Positions 52,018 through 59,145 of a DNA stretch of 64,000 bases are shown here, one piece after another. Below the pieces are notes generated by a model. That model worked only from the letters and a program-made list of their open reading frames with translations, did no database searches and was not told where the DNA came from. The first letter of the stretch is position 1; every line of letters begins with the position of its first letter. Where the stretch lies: assembly GCF_900218065.1 (NCBI RefSeq), contig NZ_OBMU01000003.1:88524-152523 (forward strand). The letters run 5' to 3'. A program made the translations under genes and the position numbers. This DNA comes from Novosphingobium sp. Chol11 (GTDB taxonomy: Bacteria > Pseudomonadota > Alphaproteobacteria > Sphingomonadales > Sphingomonadaceae).

Positions 52018-52812
52018 GTGGCCGATAGTCAGCAAGAGCCGGAAGACGGCCTGCTAGGGCGAGTTCAGTCGCTGGTGCGGGCATTTGGCATTCTCGATGA
52101 ACTGGCAAAGAGCGACAATATGACGCTCAGCGACCTGTCCCGCGCTGTCGGGCTGCCACGATCCACCACCCATCGCCTGCTGACGACCATGGAAGCGCTA
52201 CGCTATGTGGCGTTTGACCGAGGCAGGAACGGCTGGTCCATCGGGGTGCAGGCTTTCACGGTCGGGGCCGTGTTCGCGCAAACGCGCGATCTGGGGCAGC
52301 TAGGCCGTACGATCATGCGATCACTGATGTCCGAAGTGCAGCATTGCGTGAACATCGCCGTGCCGGAAGGCGCTGGCATCTGCTATGTCGGTCAGGCTGC
52401 GGCGAACGGGTTCCGCCAGACGGCTGCCCGGCCAGGCGCCGTCCTACCGCTGCACACGACGGCGTCCGGCAAGGTGCTGATGGCGCATTGGTCCAGGGCC
52501 GAGTTCGACCGCTATCTGAACAGCGCGCCGCTCAAGGCCCGCACCGCGCGCAGCATCATCGATGGCGACCGGCTCCGTCGGGAGATGGCAGACATTCATA
52601 TGCGCGGCTATGCGCTCGATGATGAAGAGCATAGCGGCGGATTGCGCTGCGTCGCGGCGGTCGTGAACGATCGCTATGGCCTGCCGAAGGGGTCGCTGTC
52701 GATTTCGGATCGATCATCCCACCTTGCCCGCGCGCGGCTGGATGAGTTAGGCCCGACGCTGATCAGCGCGGCACAGCGGATGAGCATGGAAATCGCGGCG
52801 CAGAGTTTCTGA
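52018..52812 (+). CDS. IclR-family transcriptional regulator
   Basis: A 264-residue regulator. The N-terminal winged helix (VQSLVRAFGILDELAKSDNMTLSDLSRAVGLPRSTTHRLLTTMEALRYVAFD) is canonical. The C-terminal effector domain shows RQTAARPGAVLPLHTTASGKVLMAHWS and GYALDDEEHSGGLRCVAAVV, typical of IclR proteins that bind small organic acids or aromatics. GTG start with GAGG about eight bases upstream. It is divergent from the second GHL6-like gene and precedes the DUF1592/DUF1552 operon. It is the best candidate for the recurring TYCC-N7-GGRA dyads because one of them lies in its own promoter. Confidence 0.92.
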   Translation: MADSQQEPEDGLLGRVQSLVRAFGILDELAKSDNMTLSDLSRAVGLPRSTTHRLLTTMEALRYVAFDRGRNGWSIGVQAFTVGAVFAQTRDLGQLGRTIMRSLMSEVQHCVNIAVPEGAGICYVGQAAANGFRQTAARPGAVLPLHTTASGKVLMAHWSRAEFDRYLNSAPLKARTARSIIDGDRLRREMADIHMRGYALDDEEHSGGLRCVAAVVNDRYGLPKGSLSISDRSSHLARARLDELGPTLISAAQRMSMEIAAQSF

Positions 52813-52965
52813 CGAGCGGTCTGAAGCTGCCGTTTAGGGTGCCTTCCGTCATTTGAGATCATTTCTGCCGGGTTGATGAACAGAAACGCCGTGGCGTGCC
52901 CTCGATCCACTGCGGAATAAGAAGCGCAGACGCCAGCGTAACAGCGCGAGGCGGCAGGATAGAGG

Positions 52966-54189
52966 ATGATGAAAGATATGAGGGCTCATGGCCTAAAGAG
53001 GTGCGCCGCGACCGGATCGCTGGCGGCGGCCAGCCTGCTGATGTTGGGCGCATCCGCGCCGCAACCGCAGAGTTTTTCCTTCGCGCTGACCAACATCTAC
53101 GTGGCGGCCTATGAGGATGAAAAGGCGTGCCGGGGCTTGTCGCTAAGCTCAGCCGACCTATTCCTGAAAAGCCTGCCTCCCGCTGAACGGGCGAAATATG
53201 AAGCGCCTGAAAAGGTACAGGAGCTGCACAAGCTGATGGGCGAACGGCTCGGCTTCAAGATGGTGCCGACAGGCAAGGATTCCGGTTCTAACGGCAGCAT
53301 GGCGCGCCTGACCGAGGTCGAGCAGCAGGCATTGCGGCAGAAATATAACATCCCGAAAGGCAAGGGAATTCCTGCCTTTCTCGGTACGCGGTTCGCCTAT
53401 GACAGTTGCACCAATCCCGAAGATTTCCCGTTCATGGAAAAGGGGAATGAGGATTATCGCGGGCCTGTCGCCTATGGCATCGATCTCGATGGCCGCAATG
53501 GCAAGGAGGATTATGTCGGCCCGGACCAGCAGCCCGGGGTCGACAACCAGCTGATCCGGGCGGTTGGATGCACCTTTTCGACGCGCGACTTCGGTACGCC
53601 GAAGGTGGCGGACAATGTGATCACGTCCATGTCTTCGCCCACGCTCGTGGAAGTGAGCGGCGTCGACGATCCAGCGAATGACGATGATGTGACGGTTCGC
53701 CTTTACGCCAGCGCCAGTCCGCTGGAGTTGTCAGGTGCGGGCAAGCCGTTGGCTTGGGCCAGCCTGGACGTCGATCAGGATCGCCGCTTCATGGCGCAAG
53801 CCAAGGGAAAGATTCGCGACGGCGAGTTGATCACCGAGCCGTTTGACCTGCAGGTGCGGCTGCGCGAACAGATCATCGACAGCTATCGCGAACTGCGCCA
53901 GGCGCGCATCCAGGCGAAGATCAAGCCCGGCGAAGCGATCGAAGGTGGCATTTACGGCTATCACACGCTGGCGAGCATTGAGGATAACTATCATCAATCG
54001 ACCCAGGTCGGCGCCAATCTGACACGCATGTCCTGCCCGGCGTTGATCAAGGCGGTGCGCCGCTATGCCGATGCCTATCCCGACCCCAAGACCAGACGCA
54101 ACAGCGCCATCTCGTCCGCGCTGCGTTTCAAAGGCGTGCCCGTCTTTCTGATCAAGCCGCAGCAGGTGGCGTCGGGGAGGCAACCATGA
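52966..54189 (+). CDS. exported protein of unknown function, first gene of the DUF1592/DUF1552 operon
   Basis: A 407-residue exported protein; a hydrophobic signal (TGSLAAASLLMLGASAPQ) is followed by no family I recognise. Visible features are a FSFALTNIYVAAYEDEKACRG start, Asp/Gly-rich GIDLDGRNGKEDYVGPDQQPGVDNQL that could bind calcium, and a C-terminal MSCPALIKAVRRYADAYPDPKTRR. Several Cys residues are spread through the mature part. Its stop overlaps the DUF1592 gene by four bases, so the proteins probably function together at the cell envelope. The ATG at 52966 or the adjacent one at 52969 is the start. Confidence 0.7.
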   Translation: MMKDMRAHGLKRCAATGSLAAASLLMLGASAPQPQSFSFALTNIYVAAYEDEKACRGLSLSSADLFLKSLPPAERAKYEAPEKVQELHKLMGERLGFKMVPTGKDSGSNGSMARLTEVEQQALRQKYNIPKGKGIPAFLGTRFAYDSCTNPEDFPFMEKGNEDYRGPVAYGIDLDGRNGKEDYVGPDQQPGVDNQLIRAVGCTFSTRDFGTPKVADNVITSMSSPTLVEVSGVDDPANDDDVTVRLYASASPLELSGAGKPLAWASLDVDQDRRFMAQAKGKIRDGELITEPFDLQVRLREQIIDSYRELRQARIQAKIKPGEAIEGGIYGYHTLASIEDNYHQSTQVGANLTRMSCPALIKAVRRYADAYPDPKTRRNSAISSALRFKGVPVFLIKPQQVASGRQP

Positions 54190-55886
54190 TTGGTCCGCTA
54201 AATTCTTCACGTGTTCTTCGCGCTTTGTCCGCTGTCACCGCGCTCGGATCGATAGGCGCCATATTGTTGGCGGCAAGTGCCGGATATGCCGATGCGCCAT
54301 TGGAACAAGCGGCTCAGCAGCAACAGCAGGCGCCCAAATTCCGGCGGCTGACCGAAGCGCAATATCGCGCCACCATCGCCGACATATTCGGACCCGATAT
54401 CAAGGTCAGCGGCAGGTTCGAGCCTGACATGCGGGTCGGAGGCCTGCTGGCGGCGGGCACAAGTGCGGTGTCGTTGACGCCTGCTGGGGCCGAGCAATAT
54501 GAGCAGATCGCACGGGGCATCGCCGAACAGGTGGTCGACGCGAAGCATCGCGACAAGCTGGTCGGATGCGCGCCCCAGCCGTCCGATCCCCAGGGCGCGG
54601 CTTGTGCAGAGGGCTTTTTCAAGCGGGTGGGCCTCCGCATATACAGGAGGCCGCTGACGGATGGTGAGGTGAAGCTTGCCGTTGCTCAGACCGTGGCGGC
54701 GTCAGCGACCCTCAAGGACTTCCACGGCGGCCTTGCGATCATGCTCACGGCAATGCTGTCGGATTTGCCTTTCCTGTTCCAGACGGACCGGGAGGTTGCG
54801 GACCCCCGCGCCCCGGGAGGCCGCACGATCGACGCCTGGTCGCGGGCCAGCAAGCTCAGCTATTTCTTGTGGAACAGCACGCCGGACGAGCAACTTCTGC
54901 AAGCTGCAGCCGACGGTAGCCTGATGACGCAGGCGGGTCTCTCGGCCCAGGTCGACCGGCTTATGGCTTCGCCCCGGTTCGAAACAGGCGTGCGGTCCTT
55001 CTTCGACGATTTTCTGCAACTGGAAGGCATGATGTCGCTGTCAAAGGACGGCATCATCTATCCGGCTTTCCGCTCCTCCGCCGCGCCTGCTGCCCGCGAA
55101 CAAACGTTGCGCACCATCACAACGCTGCTGGTGGCGGAAAATGGCGATTATCGTGACCTGTTCACCACACGGCGTGTGGCGATGAACCGGCAGCTGAGTC
55201 CTCTCTACCGCATGCCTCATGGACCACGCGATTGGTCGATGGTCACGCTGCCGGATGATGATCCGCGCGTAGGCGTGCTGACACAGATCAGCTTCCTGGC
55301 GCTCCATTCGCACGAGGGCCGATCTTCGCCCACGTTGCGCGGCAAGGCGGTGCGGGAGGTACTGATGTGCGAGCATGTTCCGGCCCCGCCCGCTAATGTG
55401 AACTTCACCATCGTTCAGGACACAAGCAATCCCGCCTTCCGTACCACGCGCGAGCGGCTGAAGGCGCATCTGGATGATGAGGAATGCGCCAGCTGCCACA
55501 AGCTGACCGATCCCATGGGGCTAACGCTCGATAGCTTCGATGGCGCTGGGCAGTTCCGGGCGACAGAAAATGGCGTGCCGATCGACACTACCGGCATGCT
55601 GGACAAGATCGCGTTCAATGACAGCGCGGGGCTCGGCAAGGCATTGCACGACAACCCAAAGGTGACGCAGTGCCTCACACAATCGGCATGGCGCTATGCC
55701 GCTGGCCGGGCCTTGTTGCCGTCCGAGGAAACAATCACAAACCGGCTGCATGAGGATTTCGCCCGCGCCGGATATCGCATTCGCTCGCTGTTCCGGCGGA
55801 TCGCCATAGATCCCCAATTCTTCGCCGTTCGGTCGCCTGCGGCGCCCCGTGTCGCGAGCAAGCCATCGTCAGAAAGGAAAGGCTGA
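54186..55886 (+). CDS. exported DUF1592/DUF1588/DUF1585-type protein with CxxCH motif
   Basis: A 566-residue exported protein (signal core ALGSIGAILLAASAGYA). Domain order is DUF1587-like N-terminus (FRRLTEAQYRATIADIFGPDIKV), DUF1595 (RVGLRIYRRPLTDGEVK), DUF1592 (LPFLFQTDRE...SRASKLSYFLWNSTPDEQLLQAA), DUF1588 (REVLMCEHVPAPPANVN...) and DUF1585 near the C-terminus. A CASCH sequence at 434-438 (EECASCHKLTDPMGLTLDSFD) is a potential covalent haem site, as often seen in these proteins. The set is best known from Planctomycetes and gammaproteobacteria and is of unknown function. It is coupled by overlaps to the unknown exported gene upstream and DUF1552 downstream. Confidence 0.85.
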   Translation: MIGPLNSSRVLRALSAVTALGSIGAILLAASAGYADAPLEQAAQQQQQAPKFRRLTEAQYRATIADIFGPDIKVSGRFEPDMRVGGLLAAGTSAVSLTPAGAEQYEQIARGIAEQVVDAKHRDKLVGCAPQPSDPQGAACAEGFFKRVGLRIYRRPLTDGEVKLAVAQTVAASATLKDFHGGLAIMLTAMLSDLPFLFQTDREVADPRAPGGRTIDAWSRASKLSYFLWNSTPDEQLLQAAADGSLMTQAGLSAQVDRLMASPRFETGVRSFFDDFLQLEGMMSLSKDGIIYPAFRSSAAPAAREQTLRTITTLLVAENGDYRDLFTTRRVAMNRQLSPLYRMPHGPRDWSMVTLPDDDPRVGVLTQISFLALHSHEGRSSPTLRGKAVREVLMCEHVPAPPANVNFTIVQDTSNPAFRTTRERLKAHLDDEECASCHKLTDPMGLTLDSFDGAGQFRATENGVPIDTTGMLDKIAFNDSAGLGKALHDNPKVTQCLTQSAWRYAAGRALLPSEETITNRLHEDFARAGYRIRSLFRRIAIDPQFFAVRSPAAPRVASKPSSERKG

Positions 55887-57232
55887 TGACGTCTTTGAAC
55901 AGGCGCGGATTTCTGCTGCGCGGCATGCTGGGCGGGGGAGCGGTTGCCGTGGGGCTGCCATTCCTCGACTATTTCCTCGACAATAACGGCGCGGCCTTGG
56001 CCGCAACCTATGGCGGCGGCCGCCTGCCGGTGCGTTTCGGCACTTGGTTCTGGGGATGCGGGATGATTCCAGATCGCTGGAATCCCAAGATGGCGGGAGC
56101 CAATTATGACCTGCCGCCCGAACTCGCACCGATCAAGCCGGTGCAGGACAAGGTGTCGGTACTCTCCGGCTTCAGCGTCACGCTGGGCGGCAAGAGCAAC
56201 CAGCCTCACATCTCCGGCAACGTTGGGCTGCGCACCGGTACGCCCAGTGATACCTGGCAGCAGATCGCGGGTCCGACCTTCGACGTCAGTATTGCCGACG
56301 CCATTGGCGCGGGCACGCTGTTCCGTAGCCTGGAATTGAGCGCGGACGGCAACCCGCGCACCAGCTTTTCCTATCGCAGCGGGACGGAGATGAACCCCAG
56401 CGTCGCGTCGCCGATGGAACTCTACCGCCGGATCTTCGGCGCTGATTTCCGTGATCCCAACGCGGCGGAGTTCACGCCCGATCCCAAGGTCATGGCCCGG
56501 CGCAGCGTCCTTTCCGCCGTCACTGAGGAGCGCCGCCGCATGCTGGGCAAGCTGGGTGCTGAGGACAAGGCCCGCGTCGACAGCTACTTTACTTCAATTC
56601 GTGAGGTCGAGAACAAGCTGGCGCTGCAATTGGAAAAGCCGCCCCGCGCAGAGGCCTGCGTCGTTCCGGCGCAGCCCGAAGACATTGCCGCCAGCACCGA
56701 TGTTCCGGCTCGGCAGAAATCCCACAAGCTGATGGCGGAAATGCTGGCGATGGCGATGGCGTGCAACCAGACCAAAGTGTTCAACATGGTGTTCTCGACC
56801 GCCACCGCCGATCTGCGGCAGGCTGGATCGCCAACCGCCTATCATCAGGCGACGCATGAGGAGCAGGTGGATCGCGCCAGAGGCTATCAGCCCACAGTCG
56901 ATGAATTTTCGACGCAAAGCATGCAGGCATGGGCGGACTTTGTTGCGGCCATGGCAGCAATCAAGGAGGGCGACGGCACCTTGCTCGACAATATGCTGGT
57001 GGTCGCCCACTCCGAGGTCAGCTATGCCAAGAATCATGATGTGAACGGCATTCCCGTGATGCTTGCCGGCCGGGCAGGGGGCAAGGTGAAGAGCGGTATT
57101 CATGTCGCCAGCCAGGGCGATCCCATTTCCCGCGTCGGGCTGACCATGCAGCAGGTGATGGGTGTTCCCGTCGATGCATGGGGCACAGAAGCGATGCGAA
57201 CCTCGCGCACCTTGTCGGAGATCATGACGTGA
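55886..57232 (+). CDS. Tat-exported DUF1552 protein
   Basis: A 448-residue protein with a twin-arginine signal (NRRGFLLRGMLGGGAVAVGLPFLD). The DUF1552 pattern is clear: RFGTWFWGCGMIPDRWNPK, LSGFSVTLGGKSNQPHISG, TFDVSIADAIG, SFSYRSGTEMNPSVASPMELYRRIFG and late VVAHSEVSYAKNHDVNGIPVMLAGRAGG, which resembles the metal-site region of sulfatase-like or DUF1501 proteins. DUF1552 genes regularly accompany DUF1592 genes, as here. Start and stop overlap both neighbours, so all four genes from 52966 to 57705 are one translational unit. The reaction is unknown. Confidence 0.87.
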   Translation: MTSLNRRGFLLRGMLGGGAVAVGLPFLDYFLDNNGAALAATYGGGRLPVRFGTWFWGCGMIPDRWNPKMAGANYDLPPELAPIKPVQDKVSVLSGFSVTLGGKSNQPHISGNVGLRTGTPSDTWQQIAGPTFDVSIADAIGAGTLFRSLELSADGNPRTSFSYRSGTEMNPSVASPMELYRRIFGADFRDPNAAEFTPDPKVMARRSVLSAVTEERRRMLGKLGAEDKARVDSYFTSIREVENKLALQLEKPPRAEACVVPAQPEDIAASTDVPARQKSHKLMAEMLAMAMACNQTKVFNMVFSTATADLRQAGSPTAYHQATHEEQVDRARGYQPTVDEFSTQSMQAWADFVAAMAAIKEGDGTLLDNMLVVAHSEVSYAKNHDVNGIPVMLAGRAGGKVKSGIHVASQGDPISRVGLTMQQVMGVPVDAWGTEAMRTSRTLSEIMT

Positions 57233-57705
57233 AAAGGGTTGCCCTGATCCTCCTGTCCCTGCTGTTGGCATCCCCCGGCCTGGCGCAACAGGCAAATCCA
57301 GCGACGGCATCAGGCTTCAGCTTCCTTTCGCTGGAAGTGGCGGACATGGCGCGTGCAAAGTCCTTCTATGTCGATGCATTGGGCATGAAATCGGTTTTCA
57401 CCGTCAGCAAACCGGGTGATCCCGCGGAAAAGATCGCCTTCAACTTTTCAGGTGATCCCAGGTCCAGCGAACCGCTGTTGATCCTGATCCATCATGAAAA
57501 GCCGGATGCGACGCAGAACCGTTCGACCGGCGCGAAAGTCGGTATTCGGGTCAGTGACAGCCGCGCGGTGGCCCTACGGCTGCAAAAGGCAGGATTTCCC
57601 GTGATCAGGATCGCTGCCGCGGATGAAAAGGGGCCGGTGATCAACAGCGTGGTGCGGGACCCCGATGGAGTGATTGTGGAATTGGTGGAGTTGCGGACCA
57701 GGTAG
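57229..57705 (+). CDS. exported VOC (glyoxalase-fold) protein
   Basis: A 158-residue protein whose GTG start lies within the DUF1552 stop. A signal peptide (LILLSLLLASPGLAQQ) precedes a complete VOC module: SFLSLEVADMARAKSFYVDALGMKSVF, LLILIHHEKPDA, GIRVSDSRAVALRLQKAGFPV and DPDGVIVELVEL with the terminal Glu ligand. Exported VOC proteins are uncommon, since most are cytoplasmic. Operon membership implies it acts on the same extracytoplasmic substrate as the DUF1592/DUF1552 pair. A longer in-frame start at 57178 would overlap the DUF1552 gene without a signal peptide and is rejected. Confidence 0.85.
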   Translation: MKRVALILLSLLLASPGLAQQANPATASGFSFLSLEVADMARAKSFYVDALGMKSVFTVSKPGDPAEKIAFNFSGDPRSSEPLLILIHHEKPDATQNRSTGAKVGIRVSDSRAVALRLQKAGFPVIRIAAADEKGPVINSVVRDPDGVIVELVELRTR

Positions 57706-57732
57706 GACCGCTTTGGCCTGCCACCGTCTGAC

Positions 57733-58845
57733 CTATCCAATTTTGGCTTGCGCTAGCCCGCGGCGAAATTCGGTAGGTGCCATCCCGGTCCAGCCACGAA
57801 ATGCCCGGCGCAAGGCATCGGAATCACACAGATCCAGCCGCTCTGCGATGTCTTCGATCGACATGCGGCTGTTGGTGAGCATGTCGATGGCCATTTCATG
57901 GCGCAGCTCATCCCGAATTGCCCGGAATGATGTTCCTGCGCTGTGCAACCTGCGCCGCAACGTCATCGGTGCCATGGCAAGGTGCCGCGCCAATTCTTCA
58001 AGCGAGGGCAGCTTGCGCTGATCGCGCAGAGCCAGCGCCATGAAGTGGCGTGACCGGCGCACGATCTCCAACGGATCTTCGCCGACCCTCAACCCGAACA
58101 GAAAGTTGAGCGTCGGCAACGCTTCGCAATCCGACATGGTGCGAATGACCGGCTGGTCAAGCATGGACGCGGCAAAACGCATTTCCAGCTGATCCGCGCC
58201 CAGCAGCAAGTTGAATGGGAGCAGTTCGATGTCCAAGTATTGCACGGCAGATTCGGGAAAATCGAGCGCAACTATGCCATCGAGAGGCTTGCCGATCAGC
58301 CAGCTGAAGATCGAATGGAACATCAACTGGCCATGCAGCGTCACGATGAAATCCATCTCTTCATCGCCGCTGCGCGCGCCGGTGTAGGACAGTACAGCTT
58401 TTCCGCCGCTACGCTTCAACGTCATGCTGCCCATCCGCCCGTCAATCGCCAGCAGCAATTCCTCGGTGCGCATGATGGCCTCACGCAAGGTGCGGCTGCC
58501 AACGAGGCAGTAGAAAAGCAGTCGCCAATCGCCGCCCCGGAAAGGCGGTCGTCCAGCGGCTGCGGCCTGTATGTCCGACAGTTCCACGCTGGCGCGCGAC
58601 GATAGTTTTTGCAGATCCGCGATATCCAGTTCGGGAAGCGTGCTGACGAGAAATCGCTCCAGCGGTTCGTCAAAACCATTGGTCCGCAACACACCGGCGG
58701 CGTTGCCTCCGCGCCCGGCAATCAATTTTAACAGCCGCGCCACAATATGACGCCCCGGTTGTCCTAGGTTCGTGGACAGCAGGCTATCACCTTCAGCGGC
58801 ACTTATTGCAGTCTGGGACGGAAACTCGTGCACACCATTTACCAT
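57733..58845 (-). CDS. AraC-family transcriptional regulator
   Basis: A 370-residue regulator. The N-terminal two thirds resemble the arabinose-binding-type ligand domain (PF12625-like) found in regulators such as OruR. The C-terminal double helix-turn-helix (about 270-365; LPSLEELARHLAMAPMTLRRRLHSAGTSFRAIRDELRHEMAIDML and SIEDIAERLDLCDSDALRRAFRGWTGMAPTEFRRG) is canonical AraC. It converges on the DUF1592 operon and is divergent from the third TonB receptor across 300 bases containing two dyads and a hairpin. Control of the receptor, and perhaps of the operon behind it, is likely. Confidence 0.92.
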   Translation of the reverse strand: MVNGVHEFPSQTAISAAEGDSLLSTNLGQPGRHIVARLLKLIAGRGGNAAGVLRTNGFDEPLERFLVSTLPELDIADLQKLSSRASVELSDIQAAAAGRPPFRGGDWRLLFYCLVGSRTLREAIMRTEELLLAIDGRMGSMTLKRSGGKAVLSYTGARSGDEEMDFIVTLHGQLMFHSIFSWLIGKPLDGIVALDFPESAVQYLDIELLPFNLLLGADQLEMRFAASMLDQPVIRTMSDCEALPTLNFLFGLRVGEDPLEIVRRSRHFMALALRDQRKLPSLEELARHLAMAPMTLRRRLHSAGTSFRAIRDELRHEMAIDMLTNSRMSIEDIAERLDLCDSDALRRAFRGWTGMAPTEFRRGLAQAKIG

Positions 58846-58917
58846 CCATCATCCTATGTCGCGGTTTAAGACAACGAGTTGGTGACACTAAGTCAATGGC
58901 ATCGACGATCCCCGTCA

Positions 58918-58932
58918 TCCCACATCATGGGA
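58918..58932. promoter_or_regulatory. dyad TCCC-N7-GGGA (distal receptor site)
   Basis: TCCCACATCATGGGA is embedded in a longer inverted repeat, ATCCCA (58917-58922) and TGGGAT (58928-58933). It matches the 59049 site at 13 of 16 bases when each is read with one base beyond the core on the right. Confidence 0.5.
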
Positions 58933-59000
58933 TAAGTGAAGGATGCATTTGATCTCGCCCACGCTCCTGGTGTGAGGATGGTGCGCATCTTAAAGGGGGC

Positions 59001-59028
59001 GTAGCGCCTGGATAGTTCCAGGCGCTAC
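59001..59028 (+). promoter_or_regulatory. perfect 11-bp hairpin upstream of the TonB receptor
   Basis: GTAGCGCCTGG (59001-59011) pairs exactly with CCAGGCGCTAC (59018-59028) around ATAGTT. It lies about 120 bases before the receptor ATG, between the two dyads. It may be an RNA leader structure or a terminator separating transcripts; which one depends on where transcription starts. Confidence 0.5.
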
Positions 59029-59048
59029 TGCGCCAGCTATCAGCGTTG

Positions 59049-59063
59049 TTCCACATGGTGGGA
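59049..59063. promoter_or_regulatory. dyad TTCC-N7-GGGA (proximal receptor site)
   Basis: TTCCACATGGTGGGA lies about 80 bases before the receptor ATG and shares CCACAT..TGGGAT with the 58918 site. The two sites are 131 bases apart. Confidence 0.45.
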
Positions 59064-59145
59064 TGCATGCTTATGGCGCGCAAACCCTTCCTCTAAGATG
59101 TTCGCTGCCCAGCAACGAATAATCGTCATCAAAATGGAGGGGACT

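Larger units (their letters stand above)
58846..59145. promoter_or_regulatory. 300-base divergent control region, AraC gene / TonB receptor
   Basis: The gap contains two related dyads (58918-58932 and 59049-59063) flanking a perfect hairpin (59001-59028), then GGAGGGG directly before the receptor ATG. No gene is visible. Its length is unusual in this otherwise compact window. Confidence 0.6.
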
